Source: Casuarina equisetifolia (lineage: Eukaryota; Streptophyta; Magnoliopsida; Fagales; Casuarinaceae). From it: a stretch of DNA of 64,000 nt. Positions 37,660-49,255 of the stretch are shown piece after piece (position 1 is the stretch's first letter; each line of letters starts with the position of its first letter). The stretch spans positions 22,843,884 to 22,907,883 of the forward strand of contig CM052356.1 of the NCBI GenBank assembly GCA_028551475.1. Direction: 5' to 3'. The notes below the pieces were generated by a model that was not told where the DNA came from, searched no databases, and saw only the letters and a program-made list of their open reading frames with translations. Position numbers and translations under genes: made by a program.

Positions 37660-39578
37660 AAGGAATTGGCCCTTCTTCTTTAGGAAAATTGCTCATATGC
37701 CACTCCCGAGAGATGCGAATTAATATTCTAGTCTCGCGGTTCAGTAAAAGAAGGAAAGGGTATTTACGGTCACTTCGTACATTTTAAACTGAGCAGGTTG
37801 GAACGAGAAAGAAAAGGCGTAGCTGTGGGAGAAGAAAACAGGGGGTGCAGTGGTATTAAAGATGCTGGCGTGATTCTGTGGGTGTTTCTGGAATCCGGCC
37901 AACACTTCATAGGTAACATCGAAGACCTGGGGTCAGTGAGTTTAGCTCAGAAAAAAAAAAAAAAAAAGAGGAATATATATCTACTTGAGAACTTTAATGT
38001 AGTATTTTGTAATTATTTTATTCATAATATATTATTTCACGCTTTTGTCACATCATAGTTGTTATTTTTCTACTTCTTCTACTAAAAAGAGTACTCTTCG
38101 TATAAAATATTTGCTAAATCATTATATTATATTTCTTTGCTTCTAATTCTTGTCTTGCCTTCTTATTATTTATTGGACAATGTCAGGAAATTAAAGATCA
38201 TATTTAATGATCAGAGTTTTCTTTTTCATTTTATCAAAGAAATAAGTACATAAATAAATACAGCTGGAAATGATTTGGTCAGGCCACGACAGCTGGAAAG
38301 CACGCAATCGACTGAGAATATATATGATCGTAACGTTAAAACATCCAAACATCCAATAACATGAGGGTCGCTGAGATTTGGTCGGGTGGGTCAAACCAAA
38401 AATGCGTTGCGACATTCTTTGTTCGGTACAACAAAATTGGCAATCTTTGCACTCTACAAATGATTCCAACATGCACAGTAGAAAAAGCTCAGTAACTTTG
38501 AAACATCCCATTACGACTTTTTGACGTTAAGTAATCGCATTAACCCTTTGAAATTAATCAATTAGCTAAGGATATATGGCATTGTCAGTATATATATATG
38601 GCATGAACATGTTATGGATGAGGATCTTAGTTGGTGGACGTGGTTTAAGGATAGAGATACATTATGTAAGGTGGATGGAGGAGAACAATTCAAATTATAT
38701 GAGGCAGTGTACCAAAAAAAAAAAAAGGGAAAAAAAAAAAGGTGTTTTCCTTGACTTCATGGCAAAAAGTCAAGGAGCTTTGACCTGCAAGTCCACTAAG
38801 TTAGAGGTTTAAAACCCACTTCCCTTCTTCATGTGTGTGCGTAGTTTAAAAAAAAAAAATCAAATTGTATGTGAGATTTCCATCCTTAAGTGAACTTTGT
38901 TTAAAATATTAAGTTTTCAAAGTTTATTCAAAAATCAATTGATAATGAATTGAGAAATCCCACTACTTATAAAATTAATTGCTCATTTTCATGTCATTAA
39001 TGTGAAACAACATTCATTTTTAACATAACAAAATTCTCTTTCAATTTTTAAATGTTCAATTTATGGGCTATATACAATTATAATTTTGTACTTTTATTTA
39101 TTTATTAAACACATATATGTATACACACATTCAATATTAAACTTGGCATCTAAAGGCCCCAAGTAGTACATACTCCCAATTGATCACTCCCATCAAGAAG
39201 GAGCATTTATGTGTTGGACTGTGAAACCATCCTCGGCATTCAAGACAGCAGACCAGTTGCAGTTACTGCTCCCCCTCAAGACAAGGACAAAGCTGATGAC
39301 AACAGCTGAAAGAAAAATGTCGTCGTTGAATTTGAATTTGACTAAGATCAAATGCCTTACAAAGACAGGAGACATAGTGTTTAGTTGGAACACATATTTT
39401 GGCAGTAGCTGCTGGACTGCAACTTTGATTATTGATGACGAGAAAGATAAAACATATAAATCACGAACTTATTACATAAATATTTGCAATTTCGAGTTTA
39501 TTTCATGGAGTCATTTGAAGGTCTTCAGAATGATGAGGGGCACTGCTCGTGTAATCGACTTGTGATCAGGCCTTGTAC
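37660..39578. other. Intergenic, no gene recognised
   Basis: AT-rich sequence with A tracts (37951-37967, 38715-38740). The + strand frame 39209-39565 encodes 118 residues with no domain I recognise and no clear promoter or intron signals, so it is not called as a gene. Nothing else is supported. Confidence 0.35.
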
Positions 39579-40154
39579 TTAAAGCTGGTGATGATCAGGG
39601 CCTGAAGAAGATTCTCCCTCCCCAAGGGTGCCAGACTTGCGCTCAGCAGACTTGGCATGCAAACCCTTACCAAACGTCTCGTTCTTCCTAACCCCTTCAT
39701 CAATACACAAGTCATCCTCAATCGACAATAACACAACCTCCGATCCATGGGGCCCTGGGACGATTGCCTCCTTGACTGTCCTATGTTCCTCTATGTGAAC
39801 TTCGTCGGTTTCTTGCACAGCCTTCTTTCTCCTCTTAATACAACAAAAGACAGCAGCTGCAAGGAATGCAAGGAAGAAAAGACCTCCAAACGAGATGAAC
39901 ACAATGATTATTACTGTCGGATGGTTGCTTGGTGGTGGTGGTGGAGGAAGCACATGAGGTGGTGGAGGACGTACATGTGGAGGTGGTGGTGGGAGCACAT
40001 GAGGTGGTGGCGGTGGTGGAGGACGTCCATGTGGAGGTGGTGGTGGAGGACGTCCATGTGGAGGTGGTGGGGGACTGACTTGATGAGGGGGCGGAGCAAA
40101 GGGGTGAGGTGGGGGAGGTGGTTGGAAGTAGTAATTAGGCTGGGAAGTGGCCAT
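39579..40154 (-). CDS. TED7: TED7-like proline-rich single-pass membrane protein
   Basis: Single-exon frame of 191 residues from the ATG at 40154. Residues 11-75 are runs of five to seven prolines separated by HGR, HVL or HVR, coded by a GGT/GGA-type DNA repeat. A membrane span follows (80-105, TVIIIVFISFGGLFFLAFLA) with a basic KRRKK stop-transfer stretch. The cytosolic tail contains VQETDEVHIEEHRTVKEAIV, PGPHG and GKGLHAKSAERKSG. This order and tail match, from memory, the TED6/TED7 family, which acts in secondary wall formation of xylem vessels and contacts cellulose synthase. An upstream in-frame ATG at 40316 exists, but the Pro-rich start just after ATGGCC fits the family better. The TBL wall genes lie upstream on the same strand. 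Confidence 0.78.
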   Translation of the reverse strand: MATSQPNYYFQPPPPPHPFAPPPHQVSPPPPPHGRPPPPPPHGRPPPPPPPHVLPPPPPHVRPPPPHVLPPPPPPSNHPTVIIIVFISFGGLFFLAFLAAAVFCCIKRRKKAVQETDEVHIEEHRTVKEAIVPGPHGSEVVLLSIEDDLCIDEGVRKNETFGKGLHAKSAERKSGTLGEGESSSGPDHHQL

Positions 40155-41793
40155 TTCGATTTCAATACAGATAGAATAAAGGTGATAGATTGAGTTGTGG
40201 GGAAAGTGGTAGCATTGGGCGCCTATTTGTAGGGAGTATTTAAGTTTGATATTTGTGACTTGACTCCTATGCCAAGATTTGAGATGGGTTTGTTTGCATT
40301 GGAAAACACTTCTCAAAGTTTCCTTCTTTCTTTGAAGCTATTTTTCCCACTGGATATTGAAATCTGATAGGGATCTGATAACCTTATAGTATCACTAATA
40401 ACAATAGCTGCTGCAAGACGACACAAAGACTCAAAAATGACCCAAATACATTGGTTTAGTCTCTGTCAGCCAAGTTGGGACCAAAACCTACCGAAGAGAA
40501 TAGTTTACAGACCTTTCGGCCATGATAAACCTTTTACATCAATCTGTTATCTTACATAGCAGTAGGACAAAATGGGAACTCGCTTCTTTAGTTCCAACTA
40601 CTTTTAGAAAGAATAACAAAGCGAAGTTTCAGAGTAAATCGATTTATGAATAAATGGATTTGCACGAATTGGTATTTCTTACTTTCATAGAGATGAAGGT
40701 CGTGAGCCTTAGCTATAAAGAAATCAATATGGTATTTATTTTTCGATAATTTGGCTCCAAAAAAGACATCGACAAGCACCGAGAACAAATTAATGTTTTT
40801 TTTCCTTGATTTCATGTTAAATGTCCCATCGTAGAATTAATAACCAAACCAACAGGCTGGACACCTTCACCCCGAAGTTAGAAAAGCTTGCAAACAAATG
40901 ATGCTTTCATTTCAAAAGAATGTTTCAAGGCTTCACAAGTACATGTTCTATAAAAGTTCAATATCTGACAGCCATAACTGCTAACAAGCAACATGCATTT
41001 CATCTTATGCTTTGCGTTTTTTCATCTCAACATGCAGTGATCCGTCCCCTTCCTTATAACTCTACTTCCCTAATACAACGGGGTTAAAATCACATATTTT
41101 TATGTTACTTGTCTAGGTTTTGAATTAGGATTTTCCTTTAATTAGTAGTCTCTATAATAGAAAATATGACATGCAAATTCAAATTTGAATCCCCTTCAAG
41201 ACCCAAACTAGTGAAGATCTCATTTATTTCTAGAGAATCTAGAAATGAAAAATGATTTCATTACTCTATGAAAAGATTTGTGGGTGTGAGGTTGGAGAAG
41301 ATTTCCATTAACTCAATGAGTAATTTACAGGGTATTCAACCTATTTAAGAAAGATACTCATTTCTCGGATCATATGAAACAAATTCCAAATGGGAATATC
41401 AAGATATGAACATTTATAATTATTTTCTTCTCATATTTTCTTTTTTATTGCATTCAATTTAATTAGATTAACCTTTTCACAATTTGTAAAGCCTGTTAAA
41501 AAGACTGTAGCTTTGATCGAAAAGAAGATAAGAAAAGTAACTAAACAATTTCTTTTATGATTTTATTTTTTTGGTTTCTCAATAGAACAAGAATTTATAA
41601 CGATTGCCTTTATGGACAACTTGGTCTGAATCTGCTTTGGCTCTCCGGCAACCTATCGAAAATATAAACAAACAGTAAAGAAGAAGAAATTGTCAGTACA
41701 ACTTCATCAACCCCAAGTACCACGTGAAGTTCGGGCCAGCATGAGCCAAGAAGTTTGGACCAGTACTGGAGGGAAGAGAAGAACTTGGAAGTC
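40155..41793. other. Intergenic between TED7-like gene and TBL-A, no gene seen
   Basis: The first few hundred bases should hold the TED7-like promoter and the last ~200 the TBL-A 3' untranslated region. The rest is AT-rich without coding signal. Confidence 0.35.
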
Positions 41794-44700
41794 CTAGTGT
41801 TCATGGGAAGAAACCCCATTCTTGGACAGCAGATGTGAGAAGATAATTTCATTCCACGTATCAGGTACACCAGGTAAACACCAATGGCTACAGTCTGGTA
41901 CAGACGGATGATCACTCCAAGTGCCCAGATGTGCGTCACTCCGGAATGCCCCCATTGGCGTCACATGCAGAACTTCTGCTGGAACTCTCATTTGCTTCAC
42001 AACCTTGATTATGATGTCCGAAATTGGGCTTTGCTCCCTCCCGTTTGGTCTTAACGATGGGCGTTTACTCACTTTACAAGACCTCCGGTTTGGACCACTT
42101 GCATAGATACAGAAAACATTTGTCAGTCCAGAATCTCTGATTTAGTTAACCTCAAGAAGCTATAAATATGTCGGCTCCTAGAAAAAGGGGAAAAAAATAT
42201 GAGTAAAAAAAAGCAGAAAACGCAATGACTAACTATACAACATACCTCCAATGGGATGATTCAAAAGTCCGGAAGAATACACTTGTTCTATTCCTGTCGA
42301 TCATAGTCTCTACCCAAGATGCCCAAGTGTCTAGTGCTTTCCCGAAGGCTGTAGAGATTGGCATTCCAAGCTTGAGGGACTTACCCACTGAAAAATAGTA
42401 GCCCCTGTCTAGAAACAATTAGAACAATTCTGCTGATGCAATTACAAAATACACAAACTTAACTACAAAAGCTACAACAAAAATTGTATAATTAGGAATT
42501 TATGAGCAGCTGAGTCTAAATCAAAGGATATGCTGAAGAAAAGCAATTATAACCCAGGGTCCACATAATTCATCATATTTAAGATATATGATTAGCAAGA
42601 AAACAAGTACACAAAATAGTAGAAACAAGTATCAACTGTTTTTTTTTTTCCTTTCTAAATTTGTAAATATTAAAGGTGGATATTGTCCTACATTAAAAGT
42701 GTAACAATAAATCATCAACTTTATAAATAATGATGCTTTCCTACTTAATGTTTTAAGATTTTGAGATGAACTTTCACATTCTAATATAATATTAAAGCTA
42801 GAGATAGGCTTTTGCTTTATAATTCCTCATGTCCCAAAGTAATATTTTTGTTCACATATAATACTTGTGTTAACATGCATATAAAGGGAGATTTAAATGT
42901 GAGTATTGTTTTACATTGAAAGCATGAGAATGGATCTTGGCATTATAAGTAATGAGACTTCTCTACCTAATATCTTAAGATTTTAGGTTTAATATTTTCT
43001 TATACTTTAATCGTAAACTACACAAGTTCAGAATCTTTTGAACTAATGACCTGACCCTCAACTCCACTCTTATAGGGAGAGGAGACATCATATGAAATGG
43101 AAGTCATTAGCTATTACAGATTCTATCTCCATTACCAGGATTGGAGTCACGGGTATTTTCTGCAAAATAAGAAATTGCCCCCCAGAAAGTAAGCTTATTT
43201 TTCCAAGGAATATTTATACTAAGTTCAAGTCACTTGAAGTCAGATGCATCTTATTTCCTTTAATATTTTCTCCGCTCAAAATGTTGACAGTTTCAAAGTT
43301 CTCAATCACCAAAAACATCATTCAATTCTTTCTCTTGTTACAACCATTACAATAACACTTTTTTCAAAACTATTAAAATTTTATCTTAAATATTTCTTGC
43401 AAATCCAGTAATATTTGTAAATATGTTATTGGATTTTATGTTTTGCCTAGATCCAAAATAAGGAATCAATCATAACAGGAATACCATTCCCATCCACTTC
43501 ATCTGCTGCACCTTTCATATCCACTCTAAAAGAACTATTTCTTCCAACATCCTTCTTTTAAAATGAATCCCCAACCCCTTTTTACATGCTACTCACGCAT
43601 TAAACCATAAAATGAGTAACCAGCAAAAAGGTACTAACATAGACCGGGCTAAACTAAATAAGAAATCCGAATTTACAGAAAAAGACATACAGAAACAACA
43701 AGATTAGTTATTTATGTGTTAAGCTCAACAATAGTCAGAAAGGACAGAGAATGGCAAAAGGCATGGTGCTTCAATACACTTCTCTTGCAGTTGAATACCA
43801 GTACTCCACATTGCAAAATGCACTCTTCAACGATTGACTGAGACTATGCTGTTCTGGAGCTAGAAGATACTCTGATGAATAGATTTTTAAACAAAGACAA
43901 GTTGAAGGGTAATGTTGAAGAAATATAAAGATGTGACAGAAAGGTCCATCCTTTTGCATGCTCTGTTAGTGATCTATCATCCCGTACATGTTTGAATGAT
44001 GCCTGCAGGCTTTTCCTGTCCAGATCTTGGAAGGGAATTACCTTCCAATGGTGGGTAAGGACTAGACATTCATGTTAACCTCCAAGCCGAATGCACAACT
44101 ATGCTTTGGACAGACCTGACAGGGTCTTCTAAATTATTGATAATTTACAAGAGACTGCTAGGACAACTAGATATACTTCCAATATCAAAGAAATTACTTA
44201 AGTTAACATTTGAATATGTGATCTGCTAACCATGTTTATGAGGATATTTTATAGAACAAAAGCTGGACGAACTCAAAATCCCTCCAGGACTCCAAGTCTT
44301 TACTTCTCTGTATAAGTCTTGCTAATAAGTGCAAGAATGTAAAATGCTATTGAACTGTTCTTCAACCAAAGAAGTACACTACAGAGGAATATTTAAGTTC
44401 AAGATGCACTTCAAGGAATGCGTTATCTTGCAACATAAATTTGTCAAAAAATGGCAAGAAGAAAGCAAGTTCCAATTCACATCAATAGGAGCTGGAACTG
44501 ACCAAATTAGAACATAAATGAAAGGTGAATGTATCCTGTAAATATAGAATCGAATAGCACATGTGCTCACATAAGAGCCTTAAGAGTTTGCTGGTGTGAT
44601 ACTGCGTTGCAAAGACATTCAAATACCTTTTTCAAAAGAAATCATCCAAGCAGAGAATGCAAAGGAGATAAGGTAACTTACATATCAAATAGTTTAGTCT

Positions 44701-45490
44701 TTGTCCACCAGTGCCCTGAATTAAAGATCAGAACATCAGAATCAATCCACTCTTCACTAATATCATCCAACTTATCAAGTCTAAGTGTTGCCTTCACCCT
44801 CTTTGGTGCATGCCTTGGCGCTGGGCCAGGTTGCACCAGGAAAACGGATCGGTAAAAATCAACTCTAAGATCGAATGAACTAAAACGCACACCTAAAAAT
44901 CTAATCTCTTTACTGATCCTATGCCCATTGATTTCATATACACTTCTCTTATCCTCCACCCCTGTCATAAGCAAACATATGAAAGATTCCCACTGTGTTC
45001 TACTCAATGAATCACCTACAAAGACAACTCTTTTCCCCTGAAGCTTCTTCAGAATCGCACCTACACTGAACCTTGGAATATCACAATTTTGAGGCTTCCA
45101 CCTCCATTTCGCATAACCACTATCCTTCCGCCCGTTAGCCAAGCAATCAAATCCTTGTTCTGCAAATGGACATCTTGAGGCATTGTACAAAGGATAACTT
45201 TCATCCTGGATCCACCTTCCATGAAAAACATCGCACGTGCCATTTGTCACATTGGACTCGGAAATCACAGAACTGGGAATGACTGGGCTGAAAGTGGGAA
45301 ATAAACTCATGTAGCCAAATGCCACGGCTGAAAGGACGGATATCAGTAAGACCATTGCCACAAGGCCATCAAAGGATAGGAACAACAAGATCTTGCAGTG
45401 CTCCCTTCCCATTCTCTCCCGAAAACTAGAAACCCTTTTGCAGAAAGGCCTAAAATGGCCAAATCTGTCCCAGTCGAACTCAATAATCAT
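41794..45490 (-). CDS. TBL: TBL-A: trichome birefringence-like wall polysaccharide O-acetyltransferase, 3 exons
   Basis: Golgi type II membrane protein of the TBL/DUF231 family, whose members acetylate xylan or other wall polymers. Exons (- strand): 44682-45490, 42246-42404, 41794-42097, giving 423 residues. A membrane anchor spans about residues 34-60. The Cys-rich N-terminal TBL block runs from CDVFHGRW to CDIPRF. The catalytic Ser is in VFVGDSLSRTQWES (GDS 159-161), and the paired Asp/His in DCSHWCLPGVPDTW (Asp391, His394). Intron 1 is long (about 2.3 kb) and has no recognisable insert. The ATG at 45490 is used: the frame extends upstream only to a TTG. It resembles the TBL10-13 clade from memory; the substrate is not predictable. 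Confidence 0.88.
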
Positions 45491-46305
45491 CCCAATATTC
45501 TCTGAACACCCCAACTACTCCAGTTTTCAGTATAAATCCACCACAAAAACGAAGCAAACCCACATCAAACTGTACCCCAATGATTCAAGATGCCGACACA
45601 GATGAAAGTAAAACAGAAAGAAAAAAAACAAAACAATTAAGTTCCAACTTAACCTGGAAAAGATGAAATCAAGATAAGTTTCTTATGCACCCAAGGATTC
45701 ACGAAGCACAAAATCTAGCAGAACCGCAAAATACTCAAAAGTACGTAGCTACCTTACAGTTTCAGCAACTAGAAATGCAGGGAGAACAGTGCTGAACAGA
45801 TTGAGGGCGTTGGGCAAAGCTGGAGGAACAAGGAGGCTTGCTCTTTATGGTTGGGGACGTTTTGGTCATTTCGAAAAGTGTTCTGACAGTGGCTTAGAAA
45901 ACAATTTTGCCCTTCAGCCAGACAACGATTTAGTAACTTCCAACCTGAAACATAAGTTTCTGTAAAATATGTAGCTGCTAAATCTCAGATTGACCGTTGC
46001 GTCGTCGGCATTCTAGAAAGAAACAGAACAGCAACTTGAGTTACAAGCGGTCGGACTCCGTACGCCAGAAGGCGTTGTACAAGACTTCGTACAAGAACGA
46101 AAATATAATTATTAAATAATATTTAGATATAAAAATATATATTTTTCTAACTCAAATCAGTTTTTGAATTTAATTTTGGACCTTGTAGCAAAGCTCACCA
46201 AGTAACGATTCATGACAAACAATAAGCAATAAACCATCAACAATTTCAGTTACATGGCTTAAAGATTATGGTGAGACATCTTTTAGTACAACAAAAGCAA
46301 GTAAT

Positions 46306-47752
46306 CTACGAGGAAAGCAGATGTGCGAAGAGAAGTTGATTCCAGGTTTCGGGTACTCCCGGAAGACACCAATGACTGCAGTCAGGCTCGGCCGGATTGT
46401 CACTCCACGTCCCCACATGTCCATCACTGCGGTATGCGGCCATTGTGGTGACATTCAGAATCGTCACCGGGATTCTCATTTTGCTGACAACGTCGATCAT
46501 GATGTCTGTAACGTCGTTTCGTTCTCTTCCATTTGTTTCCGCTGAAGGGCATTCAGTTACTTCGCATGGATTCGCGTTTTCATGGCTGCACATCATCGCA
46601 CAGATTAGGGACCCAGTTTTCAGAAGAGCTATGGGAAAAGAGAGGGCAATAGAAAGAGATTACACAGACTTCCAATGGTTGGCTTCGAAAGTCTTGAAGA
46701 ATACTCTTGTCCTGGATGTGTTGATCGCCACCTCCGCCCATGCTGCCCAGGTCTCTATTGCTTTTCTGTACGCAGTATTGATCGGCAGCCCGACTTCCAG
46801 TTGATTACCCTCCTGAAAGTAGTGGCCCCTGTATGGAAGGAAACATGTGGCAGCTATTAGATATATGATACAAGAGAGTTTGGTGTTAAGATTTTACGTA
46901 CGAACTAAAACTAATTAGAATGAGATAAGCATTCGTGTTCATGATTTGGCTGTTGTGTTTGTAAGGACAGGGATTGAGAGACAAGACTTACATTTCATAA
47001 ATTATCCTATTTTCGGTCCACCAGCCCCCGTTATTGAATATTAGAATGTCAGAATCAATCCACTCGTTGCTAATATCATCCAACTTATCTAATATAATCG
47101 TTTTCTTCACCCATTTAGGTGCATGCCTTGGCGGAGTACCATACTGCATCAGAAAAACTGATCGGTAAAAATCAACCCTGAGATCGTACGTACTGAAGTG
47201 TACGCCTAAAAACCTGATCGTTTTAGTGATATTACTCCCATTGATTTCGTACACGCTCTCCTTATCCTCCACCCCTGTCATGAGCAAACATATGAGTGAC
47301 TCCCACTGTGTTCTACCCAATGAATCACCCACAAAAACCACTCTTTTCCCACGAAACATTTCGAGCATTTTAGTCGCATTGAACCTTGGGAAGTCACAAT
47401 CCTTGGGCTGCCATCTTAGTTTTGCATATTCTGTATCCTCCCTCCCATTTGCCCAGCAATTCCACCCACGTTCTGCAAATGGACATTTGAAAGCATCGTA
47501 TAAAGGGTAACTTTCATCGTAGACCCAACTTCCGTCGGAGACGTTACATGCCCCTTTGGTCCCATCCGACTTGGGAAGGTCGGAAGTACGTATCGCCGGC
47601 CGAAAACTGGGAAAGTAATACAAGTATCCTAATGACACGACGAATAGGAAGTACGAGAACAACCCGAGTGCAATAACCCCATTAAGCATTGCACACCAAG
47701 GTCCGAACTTGCCAAATTTTTTCCAGTCAGGCCTGCTCATCTTCTCCGCCAT
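46306..47752 (-). CDS. TBL: TBL-B: trichome birefringence-like O-acetyltransferase, 3 exons
   Basis: Tandem paralog of TBL-A. Exons (- strand): 46992-47752, 46670-46828, 46306-46585, giving 399 residues. Exon 2 is 159 bases in both genes and the intron phases match. An anchor spans about residues 22-46, GDS is at 142-144 in VFVGDSLGRTQWES, and DCSHW gives Asp375 and His378. The second intron must use the donor GTCTGT at 46669, a weak GT site, to keep the frame to the acceptor at 46586. The first ATG in the conserved frame is at 47752. A CAG just upstream (about 47772) could be an acceptor of a 5' untranslated intron. Introns are short, unlike the 2.3 kb first intron of TBL-A. It is the older-looking copy, with Asn-Gly-Gly-Trp-Trp where TBL-A has Ser-Gly-His-Trp-Trp. 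Full activity is likely but unproven. Confidence 0.85.
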
Positions 47753-49255
47753 TTGGCAATCTACAGACAACTGCAATTGTCAACAATGGTGAGCATTAAG
47801 ATGTAGCAAACCCACGTTAAGGCTGTTCCCACAATTAACAAGTACCTAGCTTAGCTAGAAGTAGATGTTGCCTAAGATGACTCAAAATACCAAAAAGACA
47901 AAAACAATGAAAGAAAAAACTTAATTACCAACCTGAAGCTAACAAGATCAAAATTATCAAGAGCTGAAGTTAAAGCATGGATACTCAGATATGGATAAAT
48001 GTAGTAGAGTTCCAGAAAGTGGGAGTAGACTTATAAACTGTGGTGGATTTGGGAGCTGGATGAGCAAAATATATACATAGGCGAGTGTCATGTAAAGTCA
48101 GTAGCGTGTAATAATACCAGGTTGGTTACAAGGCATTGATTATAATTGACTGAGAGAAAAGTTTTGCTGCCGATTCCAGAACAGTTTACGTGGTGATCTT
48201 CACAATTAAATTTAATGACAAATGACAATAAAAGGTAATTAAGGGTCAAGAAGCATAACAAAGGTATCTATTTTCTGTTTCATAGTTCATGAACGCAAGT
48301 GATAGCTTATATTCAGTTTTTACTACGTTCCTGAAACCCGAGCAGTTTTGCATTAAATGCACCATAAGAAAACTTAAAAACAGAATTGAATTCTTATTAA
48401 ATAGCAAAAATAGATTATAGATAATAGCATAACGTTTTCTTTTTATAAGTGATAATAGGATAACGTTACCATGAATCCTCCAACAGGTTGCTGAATGAGA
48501 ATTCTCACATGAATTTGAATTGACACTCCCAGAGCAAAGTATAACTTCCACAATTTCCCATTTATGCACGATGTTCTTCATGGTTAGCTTTATGAACAAG
48601 AGTTTGGTCAAATTACTGAAATATTAACTGCATCATTGCCTGTACAACCATCTATTTCACTATCATCTTCATCACTCAAGGTAGATGTCATCAAAAGCTT
48701 CGGATCAATGTCCCAGCATTGCTTATCAAATTTAAGCTTCTTCATTTTTTGCATGTAACTCACAATGGAGGGGAAAAATTGTCAAAAAATTTCGGTCATG
48801 AAGAAGATGAAAATGTTACTTATGGTTCTTTGACGAGGTTAGGGAAGCTTTGTCCAATCTGACTTCCTTGATAATCATCTCAAAATATTTGCACGTATTC
48901 CGACCATAGCTTCCATTTGGTGAGAGACTCTGTAATTCACACTTGGCTCCTGGAAACCCGGACGGATCAATTTGAGCGATCAAGAAACTTCAAGTTCCCC
49001 AAATTGATAGGACACTGGTTCAGGAAATGCCTCAGCGGCAGCTCGCAACACAGCAAATCAGAGATGCCTGACTTTATGCAGATCTAAACCTCCAAAACAT
49101 CGGGCTGGCCATCTTAATTCCTTAGCTTCTAAGCCAAACGATCCTTCAGTCTTTGTCAATATCTTCTAGTCTTCGACATTTATTATCGGCTCCGATATCA
49201 CAGACGGTATTGTGACTAAATGTTTGCGAAAGCACGAGTAGACATACAAGCACCT
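47753..49255. other. Spacer between TBL-B and the PPR gene; faint decayed coding signal
   Basis: 47753 to about 48100 should carry the TBL-B promoter and 5' untranslated region. On the - strand, about 48640-48760 reads as an open piece rich in Lys and acidic residues (KKLKFDKQCWDIDPKLLM, then SDEDDSEIDG), and about 48840-49100 has scattered coding-like pieces broken by stops. I cannot name the family. It may be a pseudogene or the long 3' untranslated region of the PPR gene. Confidence 0.3.

Noticed and set aside
39209..39565. 118-codon + strand frame considered as a small gene
   Set aside because: No recognisable domain, no clear promoter, and composition like the surrounding spacer. Transcript evidence would be needed.
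39747..40193. 148-codon + strand frame rich in Trp and Arg
   Set aside because: It is the reverse complement of the proline repeat of the TED7-like gene.
47753..47776. Upstream extension of TBL-B beginning at 47776
   Set aside because: The codon there is TTG, and a possible splice acceptor lies beside it. The first ATG in frame is at 47752.
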